Of a DNA stretch of 40,395 bases, positions 23,103 through 31,537 are shown one piece after another; position 1 is the stretch's first letter, and the number at the start of each line of letters is the position of its first letter. The notes below the pieces were generated by a model. That model was not told the origin of the DNA and did not search any database. It was given only the letters and a program-made list of their open reading frames with translations. The stretch is from JBGSIZ01 sp041742255 (lineage in GTDB: Bacteria > Pseudomonadota > Alphaproteobacteria > Rhodobacterales > Rhodobacteraceae): assembly GCA_041742255.1 (NCBI GenBank), contig JBGSIZ010000024.1, positions 1 through 40,395 of the forward strand, read 5' to 3'. The translations under genes were made by a program, and so were the position numbers.

Positions 23103-23594
23103 CTAGGGATAAATGTAAATCGGGGTGCCAACGTTGACCATCGCATAGATCAACTCCATCTCGCGGTCGGTGACGGCGATGCACCCAGCCGTCCAGTCAC
23201 GGCGATTGGCCACGATCCTTGGCGTGCCGTGGATGAAAATATCACCACCGGGGGATTTCCCAGCAGCATGAGCCGCCGCGCGGTCTGCTGCGTTGGGATA
23301 CGAGATGCCGATTGACAGATAAAACTGGCTGTTGGGGTTTTTGCGGTCGATGAAATAGGCCCCCTCGGGCGTCCGGCCATCGCCTTCGACGGCCTTGTGG
23401 CCCTCGGGCGAGAACCCCAGTTCGAATTCATAGGCCTTCAGAACCCGGTCTTCGTGCATCAGGAACATCTGCCGCTCGCCCTTGCGCACGACGATGCTGG
23501 TGACCTCTGGCCCGTTGTAGGTCCGGAATTTACCGCCACATGCCGCCAGAACAAGCGTCAGCGACAAGACCATGATCAACCGGAAAATGCGCAT
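23103..23594 (-). CDS. YafK-like L,D-transpeptidase-fold lipoprotein
   Basis: 163 residues. The signal peptide ends in a lipobox LAAC with Cys19. The YkuD-related domain shows SIVVRKGERQMFLMHEDRVLKAYEFELGF, GDGRTPEGAYFIDRKNPNS, the histidine in IHGTP (His122) and the catalytic cysteine in RRDWTAGCIAVTDREM (Cys138). This TAGCIAV form is that of the YafK/DpaA branch, whose E. coli member cleaves the link between lipoprotein Lpp and peptidoglycan rather than forming cross-links. Which reaction occurs here is not decidable from sequence. Confidence 0.9.
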   Translation of the reverse strand: MRIFRLIMVLSLTLVLAACGGKFRTYNGPEVTSIVVRKGERQMFLMHEDRVLKAYEFELGFSPEGHKAVEGDGRTPEGAYFIDRKNPNSQFYLSIGISYPNAADRAAAHAAGKSPGGDIFIHGTPRIVANRRDWTAGCIAVTDREMELIYAMVNVGTPIYIYP

Positions 23595-23679
23595 ATCTGA
23601 CTGCCTGTTTCATTTCTTATTTCGGACGGGTGTTACAGTATCATGGCCCAGACGCCTAGGTGTTCGTGGCATCCGCGAC

Positions 23680-24879
23680 TCACGAACGTGTGAATTGGGC
23701 GGCAATTTCGACATGGGCGGCCCACCGAAACTGGTCAACGACATCAATCCAGTCGAGCGTGAACCCTGCATCCAGCAACACCCGCGCATCCCGCGCAAAG
23801 GTGACCGGGTTGCACGACACCATGGCGACCCGCCGCACGGTGGATGTGGCAAGACAGGCGATCTGCGCCTCGGCCCCCGCGCGGGGCGGGTCGATCACCA
23901 CAGCGTCAAAGCGGTTCAACTCGTCCGCCTCCAGCGGGCGGCGGAACAGGTCACGGCGTTCGGTTGTGACCCGTTTCAGACCGCGCGCGGTGCGCCAGCC
24001 CCGGTCAAGCGCCACCAGCATTTCAGCCTCGTTTTCAACGGCGTGAACTTCGGCCCGGGCAGCCAAGGGCAGCGAGAATGTGCCGGATCCGGAAAAAAGA
24101 TCGACGACCCGCGCAGCGGACCCAACCGCCTGCACGACCGAGGCAACCAACGCCGCCTCGCCCTCGCGGGTTGCTTGCAAAAATGCGCCGGGCGGGGGCA
24201 CGACGGCCACGCCGCCGAACCGTTGTATGGGCGCCGACATGGTGACAACCACGTCGTCCCCCCAAACCAACCGGGCGATACCGTGGGTCTGGGCCAGTTC
24301 CGCCATGGTGAACCGCACCTCTGGCGTCAGGACCTTGTCGGTTCCGATTGTTATGTCCGGGCCGACATCGGTTTGCGTCACGCTCAGCGCGACCTCGCCC
24401 TTGCGACTGGCCGCATGCAGGGTGATCGCCTCAAGCGTGGGAAACGCAGCCATCAATGCGGGCGACAACAGGATGCAGTCCGGGACCGGAACCAGCGTGT
24501 CCGACGCGCGCCCGTGAAACCCGACCAACGCCCCGGATTTGGTCCGTCGCCCCGCCAGTTTGGCCCGCCGGCGGGACCGCGCCGGGGATGTTGAAATCCC
24601 GCGAATTGGGGCGTCAATACCATGCGGGGCCAAGGCACGGCGCACCACATCCATTTTCCAATTGGCCACAAAGCCGTCCGAAGCGTGTTGCATCGCACAG
24701 CCGCCGCAGACCTTGAAATGACGACAAGGTGCGGCGACCCTGTCTGCGGACGGCACGATAATCCGCACCACGCCATCGGTGCCCGTCTCAACCACTTCGC
24801 CGGGCAGAACGCGTGGCAAGAATTGTCCGTCGTCCGTTCTGCCCAACCCTTGGTGGGTCAATCCCTCGACAATTGCCAT
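23680..24879 (-). CDS. 23S rRNA m5U methyltransferase, RlmD/RumA type
   Basis: SAM-dependent C5 methylation of a uridine in RNA. 399 residues. The N-terminal cluster region has Cys52, Cys58 and Cys61 in PCRHFKVCGGCAMQH, matching the [4Fe-4S] motif of RumA. The SAM site is VVDLFSGSGTFSLPLA, then VHAVENEAEM and VIDPPRAGAEAQI, and the catalytic cysteine is Cys356 in MVSCNPVTFARD. The TRAM domain found at the start of E. coli RlmD is short here (EGLTHQGLGRTDDGQF region). It is the last gene after two ABC exporter genes, 3 bases from the preceding stop. Confidence 0.93.
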   Translation of the reverse strand: MAIVEGLTHQGLGRTDDGQFLPRVLPGEVVETGTDGVVRIIVPSADRVAAPCRHFKVCGGCAMQHASDGFVANWKMDVVRRALAPHGIDAPIRGISTSPARSRRRAKLAGRRTKSGALVGFHGRASDTLVPVPDCILLSPALMAAFPTLEAITLHAASRKGEVALSVTQTDVGPDITIGTDKVLTPEVRFTMAELAQTHGIARLVWGDDVVVTMSAPIQRFGGVAVVPPPGAFLQATREGEAALVASVVQAVGSAARVVDLFSGSGTFSLPLAARAEVHAVENEAEMLVALDRGWRTARGLKRVTTERRDLFRRPLEADELNRFDAVVIDPPRAGAEAQIACLATSTVRRVAMVSCNPVTFARDARVLLDAGFTLDWIDVVDQFRWAAHVEIAAQFTRS

Positions 24880-24882
24880 GCT

Positions 24883-26715
24883 TTATTCCGCTGCGTCCAT
24901 GATCCCGATGAACCCACCCGATTGCCGGTTCCAGTAGCGGGCGTATAGCCCCCCTGCCGCCAAAAGGCTGTCGTGGGTGCCATCTTCGACGATCCGGCCT
25001 TTGTCCATGACGATAATCCGGTCCATCCGCGCGATCGTGGACAACCGGTGCGCAATAGCCAGAACGGTCTTGCCCTCCATCGCAATGTCCAAGGCATCCT
25101 GAATGGCGGCTTCTACCTCGCTATCCAATGCCGAGGTGGCCTCGTCCAGAACCAATATCGGCGCGTTTTTCAGAATGGTCCGCGCCAGCGCGATCCGCTG
25201 GCGTTGCCCACCAGACAGTTTGACGCCCCTTTCGCCAAGAAACGCATCATAGCCGGACCGCCCGTTGTTATCCCGCAAATGTTGTATGAATTCATGGGCC
25301 TCCGCCTTTTTCGCGGCGTCCTCGACTTCGGCTTGGGATGCGTCAGGTCGGCCATAGCGGATGTTGTCCCGTGCGGCGCGGTTGAACATGGAAGTGTCTT
25401 GGGTGACCATCCCGATCTGCCGTCGCAGGCTTTCCTGGGTCACCTGTGCCACGCTTTGACCATCAATCAGGACGCGGCCACCGGATGGATCATAAAGCCG
25501 CAACAACAACGACACGAACGTGGATTTGCCCGCCCCTGACGCGCCGACAAGACCCACCTTTTGCCCCGGCGCAATCGTCACCGATACGTTGCTGACACCA
25601 CCCACGACGCGGCCGTAGGTGAAGGTCAGGTCCTCAAACACGATGCCGCCTTTGGTCACCACCAATGCCGTGGCATTCGGTGCATCAGTCAATTCATGGG
25701 GTGGGGTCAGGGTGCGCATACCGTCCTCGACCTCGCCCAGCGATGAATACATCGCCATCAGGGTAAAGCTGACCCAGCCCGTCATTTGCGACAGACGCAA
25801 CGACACCGCCCCGGCCGCCGCGATATCCCCGGTCGAGGCCTGCCCCAGCGACCACAGCCAGATGGTGCCGCCAATCAACAGGATCGGAACGGCCCCGCCC
25901 ACTGTCATCAACGCCACGCGGAACCATGCCGACAGATACCCGAATTCAACCGCGCGTTCGCGGAATTCGGCCATCGCGTTCAGGGCGACCCTGTCTTCGT
26001 GGGCATCGTGGGCAAACAGTTTGACCGTTTTGATGTTGGTGATCGTGTCCACCACTTGTCCGCCCAACATGGATCGGGCGTTCGCCCGCGCCTTGGACCG
26101 CAGGCGGATACGCGGCATGAACCACCGGATCATGGCGAGATACGACAAAACCCACGCCAACAAGAGCAGCGCAATTCGCCAGTCGATCGCCACAAGCAAA
26201 ACGACCGAGCCAACCAAAGACGCGAGCGCAAAGCAGATCGTGTTGATGAATTCCGATGCGATTTCCGTCACAGCGGCGGACACCTGCATCTGTTTTTGCG
26301 CGATCCGGCCCGCGAAATCGTCGTCAAAAAACCGCACCGAATGGCCCATCGTCCAGCGATGCAACCGCCCCAGAACCTGCGGGCCCAGATTTGGCTGCAC
26401 GATCACGTTGTTCGTCGCCGCCGACGCCCCGAAAATCAGCGGGCGCAGGACCATGAAGAACACAAACAGCGATGCGATCAGGAACACCTGATCAGTCCAG
26501 AATGTATCAGGCCGCGCGGTGCTGGTCACATCAATGACCCAACCCAGCAACAGCGCTGTCAACACGTCCATCACCCCAGCCGCCGCCGAGGTGAGGCCCG
26601 CAACCCACAGCATCCCCCACGACCCGTTCAGGCACCAGCCGATGAAACGACCCAGCGTTTGGGGGGGCGCATCATCGACCCGTTGAAACGGGCGGATGAG
26701 GTCGGCAATCCTCAT
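24883..26715 (-). CDS. ABC exporter half-transporter, subunit 2 (membrane domain plus ATPase)
   Basis: 610 residues. The N-terminal type IV exporter membrane domain (about 25-320) has several hydrophobic segments, and the C-terminal ATPase contains Walker A GLVGASGAGKSTFV, Q-loop MVTQDTSMF, signature LSGGQRQRIALARTIL, Walker B ILVLDEATSALDSEVE and H-loop AIAHRLST. All ATPase motifs are canonical. Its ATG overlaps the stop of the next ABC gene as ATGA, and the two share a layout but differ in sequence, as expected for a heterodimeric exporter. Substrate unknown; lipids, drugs or peptides are possible. Confidence 0.95.
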   Translation of the reverse strand: MRIADLIRPFQRVDDAPPQTLGRFIGWCLNGSWGMLWVAGLTSAAAGVMDVLTALLLGWVIDVTSTARPDTFWTDQVFLIASLFVFFMVLRPLIFGASAATNNVIVQPNLGPQVLGRLHRWTMGHSVRFFDDDFAGRIAQKQMQVSAAVTEIASEFINTICFALASLVGSVVLLVAIDWRIALLLLAWVLSYLAMIRWFMPRIRLRSKARANARSMLGGQVVDTITNIKTVKLFAHDAHEDRVALNAMAEFRERAVEFGYLSAWFRVALMTVGGAVPILLIGGTIWLWSLGQASTGDIAAAGAVSLRLSQMTGWVSFTLMAMYSSLGEVEDGMRTLTPPHELTDAPNATALVVTKGGIVFEDLTFTYGRVVGGVSNVSVTIAPGQKVGLVGASGAGKSTFVSLLLRLYDPSGGRVLIDGQSVAQVTQESLRRQIGMVTQDTSMFNRAARDNIRYGRPDASQAEVEDAAKKAEAHEFIQHLRDNNGRSGYDAFLGERGVKLSGGQRQRIALARTILKNAPILVLDEATSALDSEVEAAIQDALDIAMEGKTVLAIAHRLSTIARMDRIIVMDKGRIVEDGTHDSLLAAGGLYARYWNRQSGGFIGIMDAAE

Positions 26716-28556
26716 TCGGCTGCCGCCCCTTCACCCAAGAAACCACCGGATTGGCGCGCCCACAGCCCGGCATAAACGCCGCCCTGTGCCAACAACCTGT
26801 CGTGGCTGCCGTCTTCGATGATGCGGCCCCGGTCCATGACGATGATACGATCCATACGCGCAATGGTAGAAAGCCTGTGGGCAATGGCAATGACCGTTTT
26901 GCCCTCCATCATGCCATAGAGCGTTTCCTGAATGGCGGCCTCTACCTCGCTGTCGAGCGCTGATGTCGCCTCGTCCAGCACAAGGATCGGGGCATCCTTG
27001 AGGATCACGCGGGCCAGCGCGATACGTTGCCGTTGACCACCGGACAGTTTGACACCGCGTTCCCCCACCCGCGCATCATAGCCTTTGCGCCCATCACTGT
27101 CTTCCAGACCCAGAACGAAATCGTGCGCCTCGGCCTTGGTCGCGGCGGCTTGCATCCGGGTTTCGTCGGCGGACGGATCACCATACAGGATGTTGTCCCG
27201 CACCGACCGATGCAACAGCGCGCTGTCTTGTTGAACCATGCCAATCTGACGACGCAGGCTGTCTTGGGTCACGCGGGCAATGTCTTGGCCATCCACCAGA
27301 ATTTGCCCGCCCTCAGCATCATAGAACCGCAGCAACAGCTTGACCAATGTGGTTTTACCCGCACCGGATCGGCCCACCAGCCCAACCTTTTGCCCCGGTT
27401 CCACAACCAGATTGATCTGGTCCAAACCGCCCATGTCCCGGCCATAATGATGGCTCAGATCCCGCAGTTCGATCCGACCAAGGCCGCGCGCCAGCTCCAC
27501 AGCGCCCGGTTTATCAACCAGCGTGACAGGCTGCGCGATGGTCTGCATCCCCTCGGCCACAACCCCCAGATTGCGAAAGAAGTTGGACACGGCCCACATG
27601 ATCCAACCTGACATGGCATTGAGCCGGAGCGCGAGTGCTGTCGCCGCCGCAACCACGCCGACCGTCGCCGTGCCCCCGAACCACAACCAGATTGCCCAGC
27701 CGACAACCCCCACGATCAACACGCCGTTCAGCAGCATCAGCGCAAGGTCCATCACCGTATAGAGCCGCATTTCTGCAAAGAACGTGCGCCGCGCCTCCTC
27801 GATCACGTCCTTGGCATAGGCGAGTTCCCGGTCATGATGGGCAAACATCTTGACCGAATGGATGTTGGTATAGCTGTCCACGACGCGCCCGGTCACCGCA
27901 GACCGCGCGTTCGACGCCGCCTCGGACGCGGGACCAATCCGCAGCACGACCCACCGCAGCAACACAAGATAGGGCAAGAGCCACGCCATCATCGGAATGA
28001 TCAACCGGGGGTCAGCATCACCCAGCAGGATCACGGCCCCGATCAGATAAGCAATGGCAAAAGCTATGGCGTCAAACATCTGAAACACAACCTCGCCCGC
28101 GGCAGGTGGGGTTTGCATGATACGGTTTGCAATCCGGCCCGCGAAATCCTCCTCGAACCAGCCAACAGATTGACGCAAAACGTGTTTATGCGCCCGCCAC
28201 CGCACCAAAGTGCCAAAGTTGGGGATGATGGAATTGTTCAGCAGGGCAATCTGCGCGATATGCAGCGCGGGCCGGATGGTCAGGATAAACACCGCCACAA
28301 GGATCAATTCCAGACCAAACCTGGCCCATACTTCGCCCGGTTCGCGCCCGGTCAGCATGTCCACGATGCGGCCCATATAGGCGATCAGCCACACCTCAAG
28401 GGCGGCAATCAACACCGACAGGATACCGGTGACCCAGAACACCTTTTTGAAGGGTTGGGCATAGTCGCGCATGAACGGCCAAAGTTTACGCGGTGGCGTA
28501 TCGGTTTGCGGATAGTCGCAATAGGGGTCGATCAGGTTTTCAAAGAAACGAAACAT
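26712..28556 (-). CDS. ABC exporter half-transporter, subunit 1 (membrane domain plus ATPase)
   Basis: 614 residues. N-terminal membrane domain about 35-325 (segments such as VFWVTGILSVLIAALEVWLIAYMG and FAIAYLIGAVILL), then an ATPase with GLVGRSGAGKTTLV, MVQQDSALLH, LSGGQRQRIALARVIL, ILVLDEATSALDSEVE and AIAHRLSTIARMD, all canonical. Shine-Dalgarno AGGAG lies 9 bases before the ATG. It is the first structural gene of the ABC pair-rlmD operon. Upstream are a promoter, a 10-codon mini-ORF and alternative stem-loops, so expression may be controlled by translation of a leader. Confidence 0.95.
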   Translation of the reverse strand: MFRFFENLIDPYCDYPQTDTPPRKLWPFMRDYAQPFKKVFWVTGILSVLIAALEVWLIAYMGRIVDMLTGREPGEVWARFGLELILVAVFILTIRPALHIAQIALLNNSIIPNFGTLVRWRAHKHVLRQSVGWFEEDFAGRIANRIMQTPPAAGEVVFQMFDAIAFAIAYLIGAVILLGDADPRLIIPMMAWLLPYLVLLRWVVLRIGPASEAASNARSAVTGRVVDSYTNIHSVKMFAHHDRELAYAKDVIEEARRTFFAEMRLYTVMDLALMLLNGVLIVGVVGWAIWLWFGGTATVGVVAAATALALRLNAMSGWIMWAVSNFFRNLGVVAEGMQTIAQPVTLVDKPGAVELARGLGRIELRDLSHHYGRDMGGLDQINLVVEPGQKVGLVGRSGAGKTTLVKLLLRFYDAEGGQILVDGQDIARVTQDSLRRQIGMVQQDSALLHRSVRDNILYGDPSADETRMQAAATKAEAHDFVLGLEDSDGRKGYDARVGERGVKLSGGQRQRIALARVILKDAPILVLDEATSALDSEVEAAIQETLYGMMEGKTVIAIAHRLSTIARMDRIIVMDRGRIIEDGSHDRLLAQGGVYAGLWARQSGGFLGEGAAAE

Positions 28557-28598
28557 CGGGGGAAGCTCCTGCGAGCGTGAACACTATGGACGGCGGCG

Positions 28599-28659
28599 GG
28601 CGGGTCAGACCGCCACATCAGGATCGGTCTGGTCAGGCCAGAAACGGGGTGATCCTGAT
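28599..28659 (-). promoter_or_regulatory. Competing stem-loops in the ABC exporter leader
   Basis: On the minus strand three stems can form. Stem 1: ATCAGGATC (28659-28651) with GATCCTGAT (28625-28617), 9 bases, plus an inner TCTGG/CCAGA. Stem 2: CAGACC (28631-28626) with GGTCTG (28608-28603), exclusive with the inner part of stem 1. Stem 3: GGCGG/CCGCC around 6 bases at 28614-28599, exclusive with stem 2. The 10-codon mini-ORF runs through the 5' arm of stem 1 and stops in its inner stem. Confidence 0.55.
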
Positions 28660-28665
28660 ATCCAT
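28633..28665 (-). CDS. Leader mini-ORF of 10 codons before the ABC exporter genes
   Basis: ATG at 28665, translation MDIRITPFLA, stop TGA at 28635-28633. A strong Shine-Dalgarno GGAGG lies 8 bases upstream, and the start is about 20 bases after the predicted start of transcription. Codons 3-5 form the 5' arm of a 9-bp stem (codon 4 is AGG, usually rare in such genomes), and the stop is in the inner stem. It ends 76 bases before the first ABC gene. A leader peptide that senses translation is the simplest reading; translation is not proven. Confidence 0.5.
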   Translation of the reverse strand: MDIRITPFLA

Positions 28666-28692
28666 TATGTGTTCCTCCAGTATTTCGCAGTT

Positions 28693-28721
28693 CGGATACC
28701 GCAGTCTGAACCGCTTGTCAC
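28693..28721 (-). promoter_or_regulatory. Candidate promoter of the ABC exporter operon
   Basis: On the minus strand GTGACA (28721-28716), 17 bases, TATCCG (28698-28693). The -35 matches 5 of 6 and overlaps the cca stop codon. The -10 is partial. It predicts a start near 28685 and a leader of about 130 bases. Confidence 0.5.
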
Positions 28722-29878
28722 CCAAAATTCCGGATCAGGTCCGACTTCTCAAGGGTAAACCCGGACGCAATCCAGAGATCCTCCGCCTCCCGGAGAGCGG
28801 CGCCAAGGGTGGGGCCGGTGAGGGCGGGCATCAGATCATCCGCCTTGATAGGAAAAATCGCCATCGCGCCCGTTTGCGCCAGCGCGAACTGGTCCGGCGG
28901 CACCTCTCGTCCACCCAACGCAGCACGCAGGGCAAGCGCGTCGCGGGCATCTGGCAGACCCAGACGATAGCCAAGTTCGCCCGGCGGCAAATCGGAGTCC
29001 ATCGCCGTCTTGAGCCTGTCCAGTTTGTGCGCCTGTTCGCGCGACAGGCGCAGCGCGTCGGCAACATCGGACCCGCCTAGTGCGGCCAGCCTGCGGACCG
29101 GATCAGGGGACAACCCCGCCGCCTGTTCCACATGCACCAGAACCGTCAGCAATTGCGCGCCCGCACCGGGCAACAGCCGCAACAACGCGCCACAGGCCCC
29201 CATTGCGGCCATCGCCGGGGCGGGATCGGGGGCGGTTAACAGCTTGATAATCTCGGCCCCGACCCGTTCCCGAGACAGCCCCTTGAGCCCGTCCAGATTG
29301 GACGCACAGGCGGCCAAACCTTCGGCGTCGATGCCCAGATCGGGGTCGCCATAGATCGCCGTGAACCGGAAAAACCGCAGGATGCGTAGATAATCCTCGG
29401 CAATCCGTTCAGAGGGGTCGCCGATAAACCGGACGTGCCGCGCATGCAGATCGGGCAGGCCACCAACCGGATCGGCGAGGTCCCCCGTGGGCGAAGCATA
29501 AAGCGCGTTCATGGTGAAATCGCGCCGCGCGGCGTCTTCCTCAATGTTGGTTGAAAACGCGACAGTTGCGTGGCGTCCATCGGTTGCGATGTCCCGCCGA
29601 AACGTTGTAACTTCAACAGGTTGGCCATGGGCGAGGATGGTCACGGTGCCGTGGTCAAACCCGGTTGGAATCGCCCGCAATCCCGCCGTTTTGGCAAGGT
29701 CCATGACGACCTGCGGTATCGCGTCGGTGCAGATGTCGATGTCGCCCACAGGCATATCCAACAGCGCATTTCGGACGCAGCCGCCGACGAACCACGCCTG
29801 ATATCCGGCATTGGTCAGCATCGTGCAAACGGCCATGCTGCTGGGGCTGGTGATCCAATCGGCGGTCAGGCGGGTCAT
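28718..29878 (-). CDS. cca: CCA tRNA nucleotidyltransferase / poly(A) polymerase family
   Basis: Adds or repairs the CCA 3' end of tRNA. 386 residues from the ATG at 29878, which overlaps the stop of the Nudix gene as ATGA. The class II nucleotidyltransferase core is complete: WFVGGCVRNALLDMPVGDIDICTDA with the GG loop and Asp46/Asp48, then ARRDFTMNALYASPTGDLADPVGG and the RNA-binding RIAEDYLRILRFFRF. The C-terminal helical part is Ala/Leu-rich and variable. A longer ORF upstream is out-competed by the overlap with the Nudix gene. Confidence 0.94.
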   Translation of the reverse strand: MTRLTADWITSPSSMAVCTMLTNAGYQAWFVGGCVRNALLDMPVGDIDICTDAIPQVVMDLAKTAGLRAIPTGFDHGTVTILAHGQPVEVTTFRRDIATDGRHATVAFSTNIEEDAARRDFTMNALYASPTGDLADPVGGLPDLHARHVRFIGDPSERIAEDYLRILRFFRFTAIYGDPDLGIDAEGLAACASNLDGLKGLSRERVGAEIIKLLTAPDPAPAMAAMGACGALLRLLPGAGAQLLTVLVHVEQAAGLSPDPVRRLAALGGSDVADALRLSREQAHKLDRLKTAMDSDLPPGELGYRLGLPDARDALALRAALGGREVPPDQFALAQTGAMAIFPIKADDLMPALTGPTLGAALREAEDLWIASGFTLEKSDLIRNFG

Positions 29879-30474
29879 GGGTCGCGCGATCTTTCTGCCA
29901 AGGCTCGAAGAATACGGGCCGTCGCCCCCCAGATGTAGTAGGGACCATAGGGCACCGCAAAGTAATATCGGCGACGCCCTTGCCACCGCCGCCCTTCAAC
30001 CCGGTAGCGGGCAGGGTTCAGAACGTGGTCAAGAGGCACCTCGAACACCTCGTCAACCTCGCCTGCTTCGGGGATCGGCGCAAAGGGGCCGTGGACGAGG
30101 CCGACCACCGGGGTCACCGCGTAGCCTGTTACGGTTTCATGTGTGGGAAGCGTTCCCAAAACCTCGACCTGCGAGGGGGAAAGCCCAATCTCTTCATGGG
30201 CTTCGCGCAAGGCTGCGGCGGTCGGTGACGCGTCGGTTGGGTCCTGTTTGCCCCCCGGAAACGCGATCTGACCGGGATGGTGTTTCAACTGGCCGGACCG
30301 TTTGGTCAGGATCAGAACCGCGCGGTCCGCATAGACCGGGATCAAGACCGAGGCCGGGCGCAAAACCCGGCCTTCGGGCAGGCGAATATCCGAATTGAGG
30401 TCAAAGTCAGAACTGTCCGCGCCCCGGGCCAACAAGGCGCGCGACAGACCTGCGATGTGGTCAGCCCTTGTCAA
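29875..30474 (-). CDS. Nudix hydrolase, probable CoA pyrophosphatase
   Basis: 199 residues if it starts at the TTG at 30474 (LTRADHIAGL), with AAGGTG 6 bases upstream; an ATG at 30522 would add 16 residues and overlap hslO by 62 bases. The CoA-type motif LTKRSGQLKHHPGQIAFPGGKQDPTD stands before the Nudix box GGKQDPTDASPTAAALREAHEEIGL, where the UPF0035 signature (L-hhT-RS-x-LK-x-H-x-G-Q-x-x-FPGG) is the hallmark of CoA diphosphatases. It is between hslO and cca with overlaps on both sides. Confidence 0.9.
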   Translation of the reverse strand: MTRADHIAGLSRALLARGADSSDFDLNSDIRLPEGRVLRPASVLIPVYADRAVLILTKRSGQLKHHPGQIAFPGGKQDPTDASPTAAALREAHEEIGLSPSQVEVLGTLPTHETVTGYAVTPVVGLVHGPFAPIPEAGEVDEVFEVPLDHVLNPARYRVEGRRWQGRRRYYFAVPYGPYYIWGATARILRALAERSRDP

Positions 30475-31462
30475 CCGACGCACCTTGCGCCTCGAACCCA
30501 AGCGTCTTGGGGTCGAATTCATAATGCGCCCCGCAGAACTGGCAATCCGCCGTCACGATCCCGGTGTCTGTCGTCATGTATCTGATATCCTTGGCAGAAT
30601 AGATCGACAGGCTTTGCCGGACTTTGTCGTCGGAACACGAACACCCGAATTTGACCGCCTGCGGATCGTAGACGCGGGGCTCTTCTTCGTGGAACAGGCG
30701 CACCAAAAGGTCGGTTGGTTGAACGGTGGGGCCGATCAGTTCCAATGTTTCGACCGTATCTAGCAAGAGGTTAGCGCGGTTCCAGTTTTCGCCTTCGTCC
30801 TCGTCCAGAATATCCGCAGCACCCAGCAGGCCACCTTCGCCGGAGCCGCCTTGGGAAGCGACGAACTGCGAGGCTTTGGGCAAGTGCTGCAACATGACGC
30901 CGCCTGCCCGCCAGTGTTCTGGCCGCCCCGGCATTTGGGACCGCCCGAATGACAGCGAAAACCGGGTGGGCAACTGTTCGGATTGCGCGAAATAGGTTTC
31001 CGCACAGGACGACAGAGACCCCCCGGCGATGGGCGTAATCCCTTGATAAGGCGTCATTCCTTCGCCTTGGTCGATCAGGATGGCAAAGTAGCCCTTGCCG
31101 ATCTGGCTGAACGGATTGGCGGCGTGATCCAACGTGTCGGCGTTGTAGCTGGCCCAAGCGCGGATGCGGGCCGGTTCGCCTTCGGCGGTGGGGCCATAGT
31201 AATCGGTGGCGATCAGGCGGGCGGGGCCGTCGCCGCGCACCTGCAAGGACAGTTTCCACCGCAGTTTCACCGACTGCCCGATCAGTGCCGTCAGCACCGC
31301 CATTTCCGCCACAAGCGATTCAATCAGTGGCGGATAATCGTGTTGTGACAATACGTTATCAAGCACCCCGTCCAGACGGGCCACGCGCCCACGGATGTTG
31401 GAGCGGTCAAGTTGAAAGGGCAGGACGGTGTCGTCCCAGGCGATTTGGCTGCCAAGGGTCAT
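30461..31462 (-). CDS. hslO: Redox-regulated chaperone Hsp33
   Basis: Holdase activated by oxidative unfolding when hypochlorite or peroxide oxidises its zinc centre. 333 residues. The N-terminal core has FQLDRSNIRGRVARLDGVLD and IGQSVKLRWKLSLQVRGDGPARLIATDY. The C-terminal redox switch has Cys274 and Cys276 (CSCSDD) and Cys307 and Cys310 (CQFC), the full set of four zinc ligands. First gene of hslO-nudix-cca, divergent from a Nudix gene with a perfect 12-bp palindrome between them. Confidence 0.96.
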   Translation of the reverse strand: MTLGSQIAWDDTVLPFQLDRSNIRGRVARLDGVLDNVLSQHDYPPLIESLVAEMAVLTALIGQSVKLRWKLSLQVRGDGPARLIATDYYGPTAEGEPARIRAWASYNADTLDHAANPFSQIGKGYFAILIDQGEGMTPYQGITPIAGGSLSSCAETYFAQSEQLPTRFSLSFGRSQMPGRPEHWRAGGVMLQHLPKASQFVASQGGSGEGGLLGAADILDEDEGENWNRANLLLDTVETLELIGPTVQPTDLLVRLFHEEEPRVYDPQAVKFGCSCSDDKVRQSLSIYSAKDIRYMTTDTGIVTADCQFCGAHYEFDPKTLGFEAQGASVDKG

Positions 31463-31496
31463 TGGATTTCCTTACTGGGCGGATCCGGGATATCGC

Positions 31497-31508
31497 GCCT
31501 ATATAGGC
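31497..31508. promoter_or_regulatory. 12-bp perfect palindrome between hslO and the divergent Nudix gene
   Basis: GCCTATATAGGC, identical on both strands, in a 75-base divergent gap. Its TATATA core could be the -10 box on both strands or a repressor site. Confidence 0.4.
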
Positions 31509-31537
31509 ACGACAGGCAAAGCACCAAGGGGAAAGCC

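Noticed and set aside
23665..23692. GTTCGTG/CACGAAC inverted repeat at the end of the rlmD-type gene as terminator
   Set aside because: 12-base loop, no U tract and one arm is inside the coding sequence; probably incidental.
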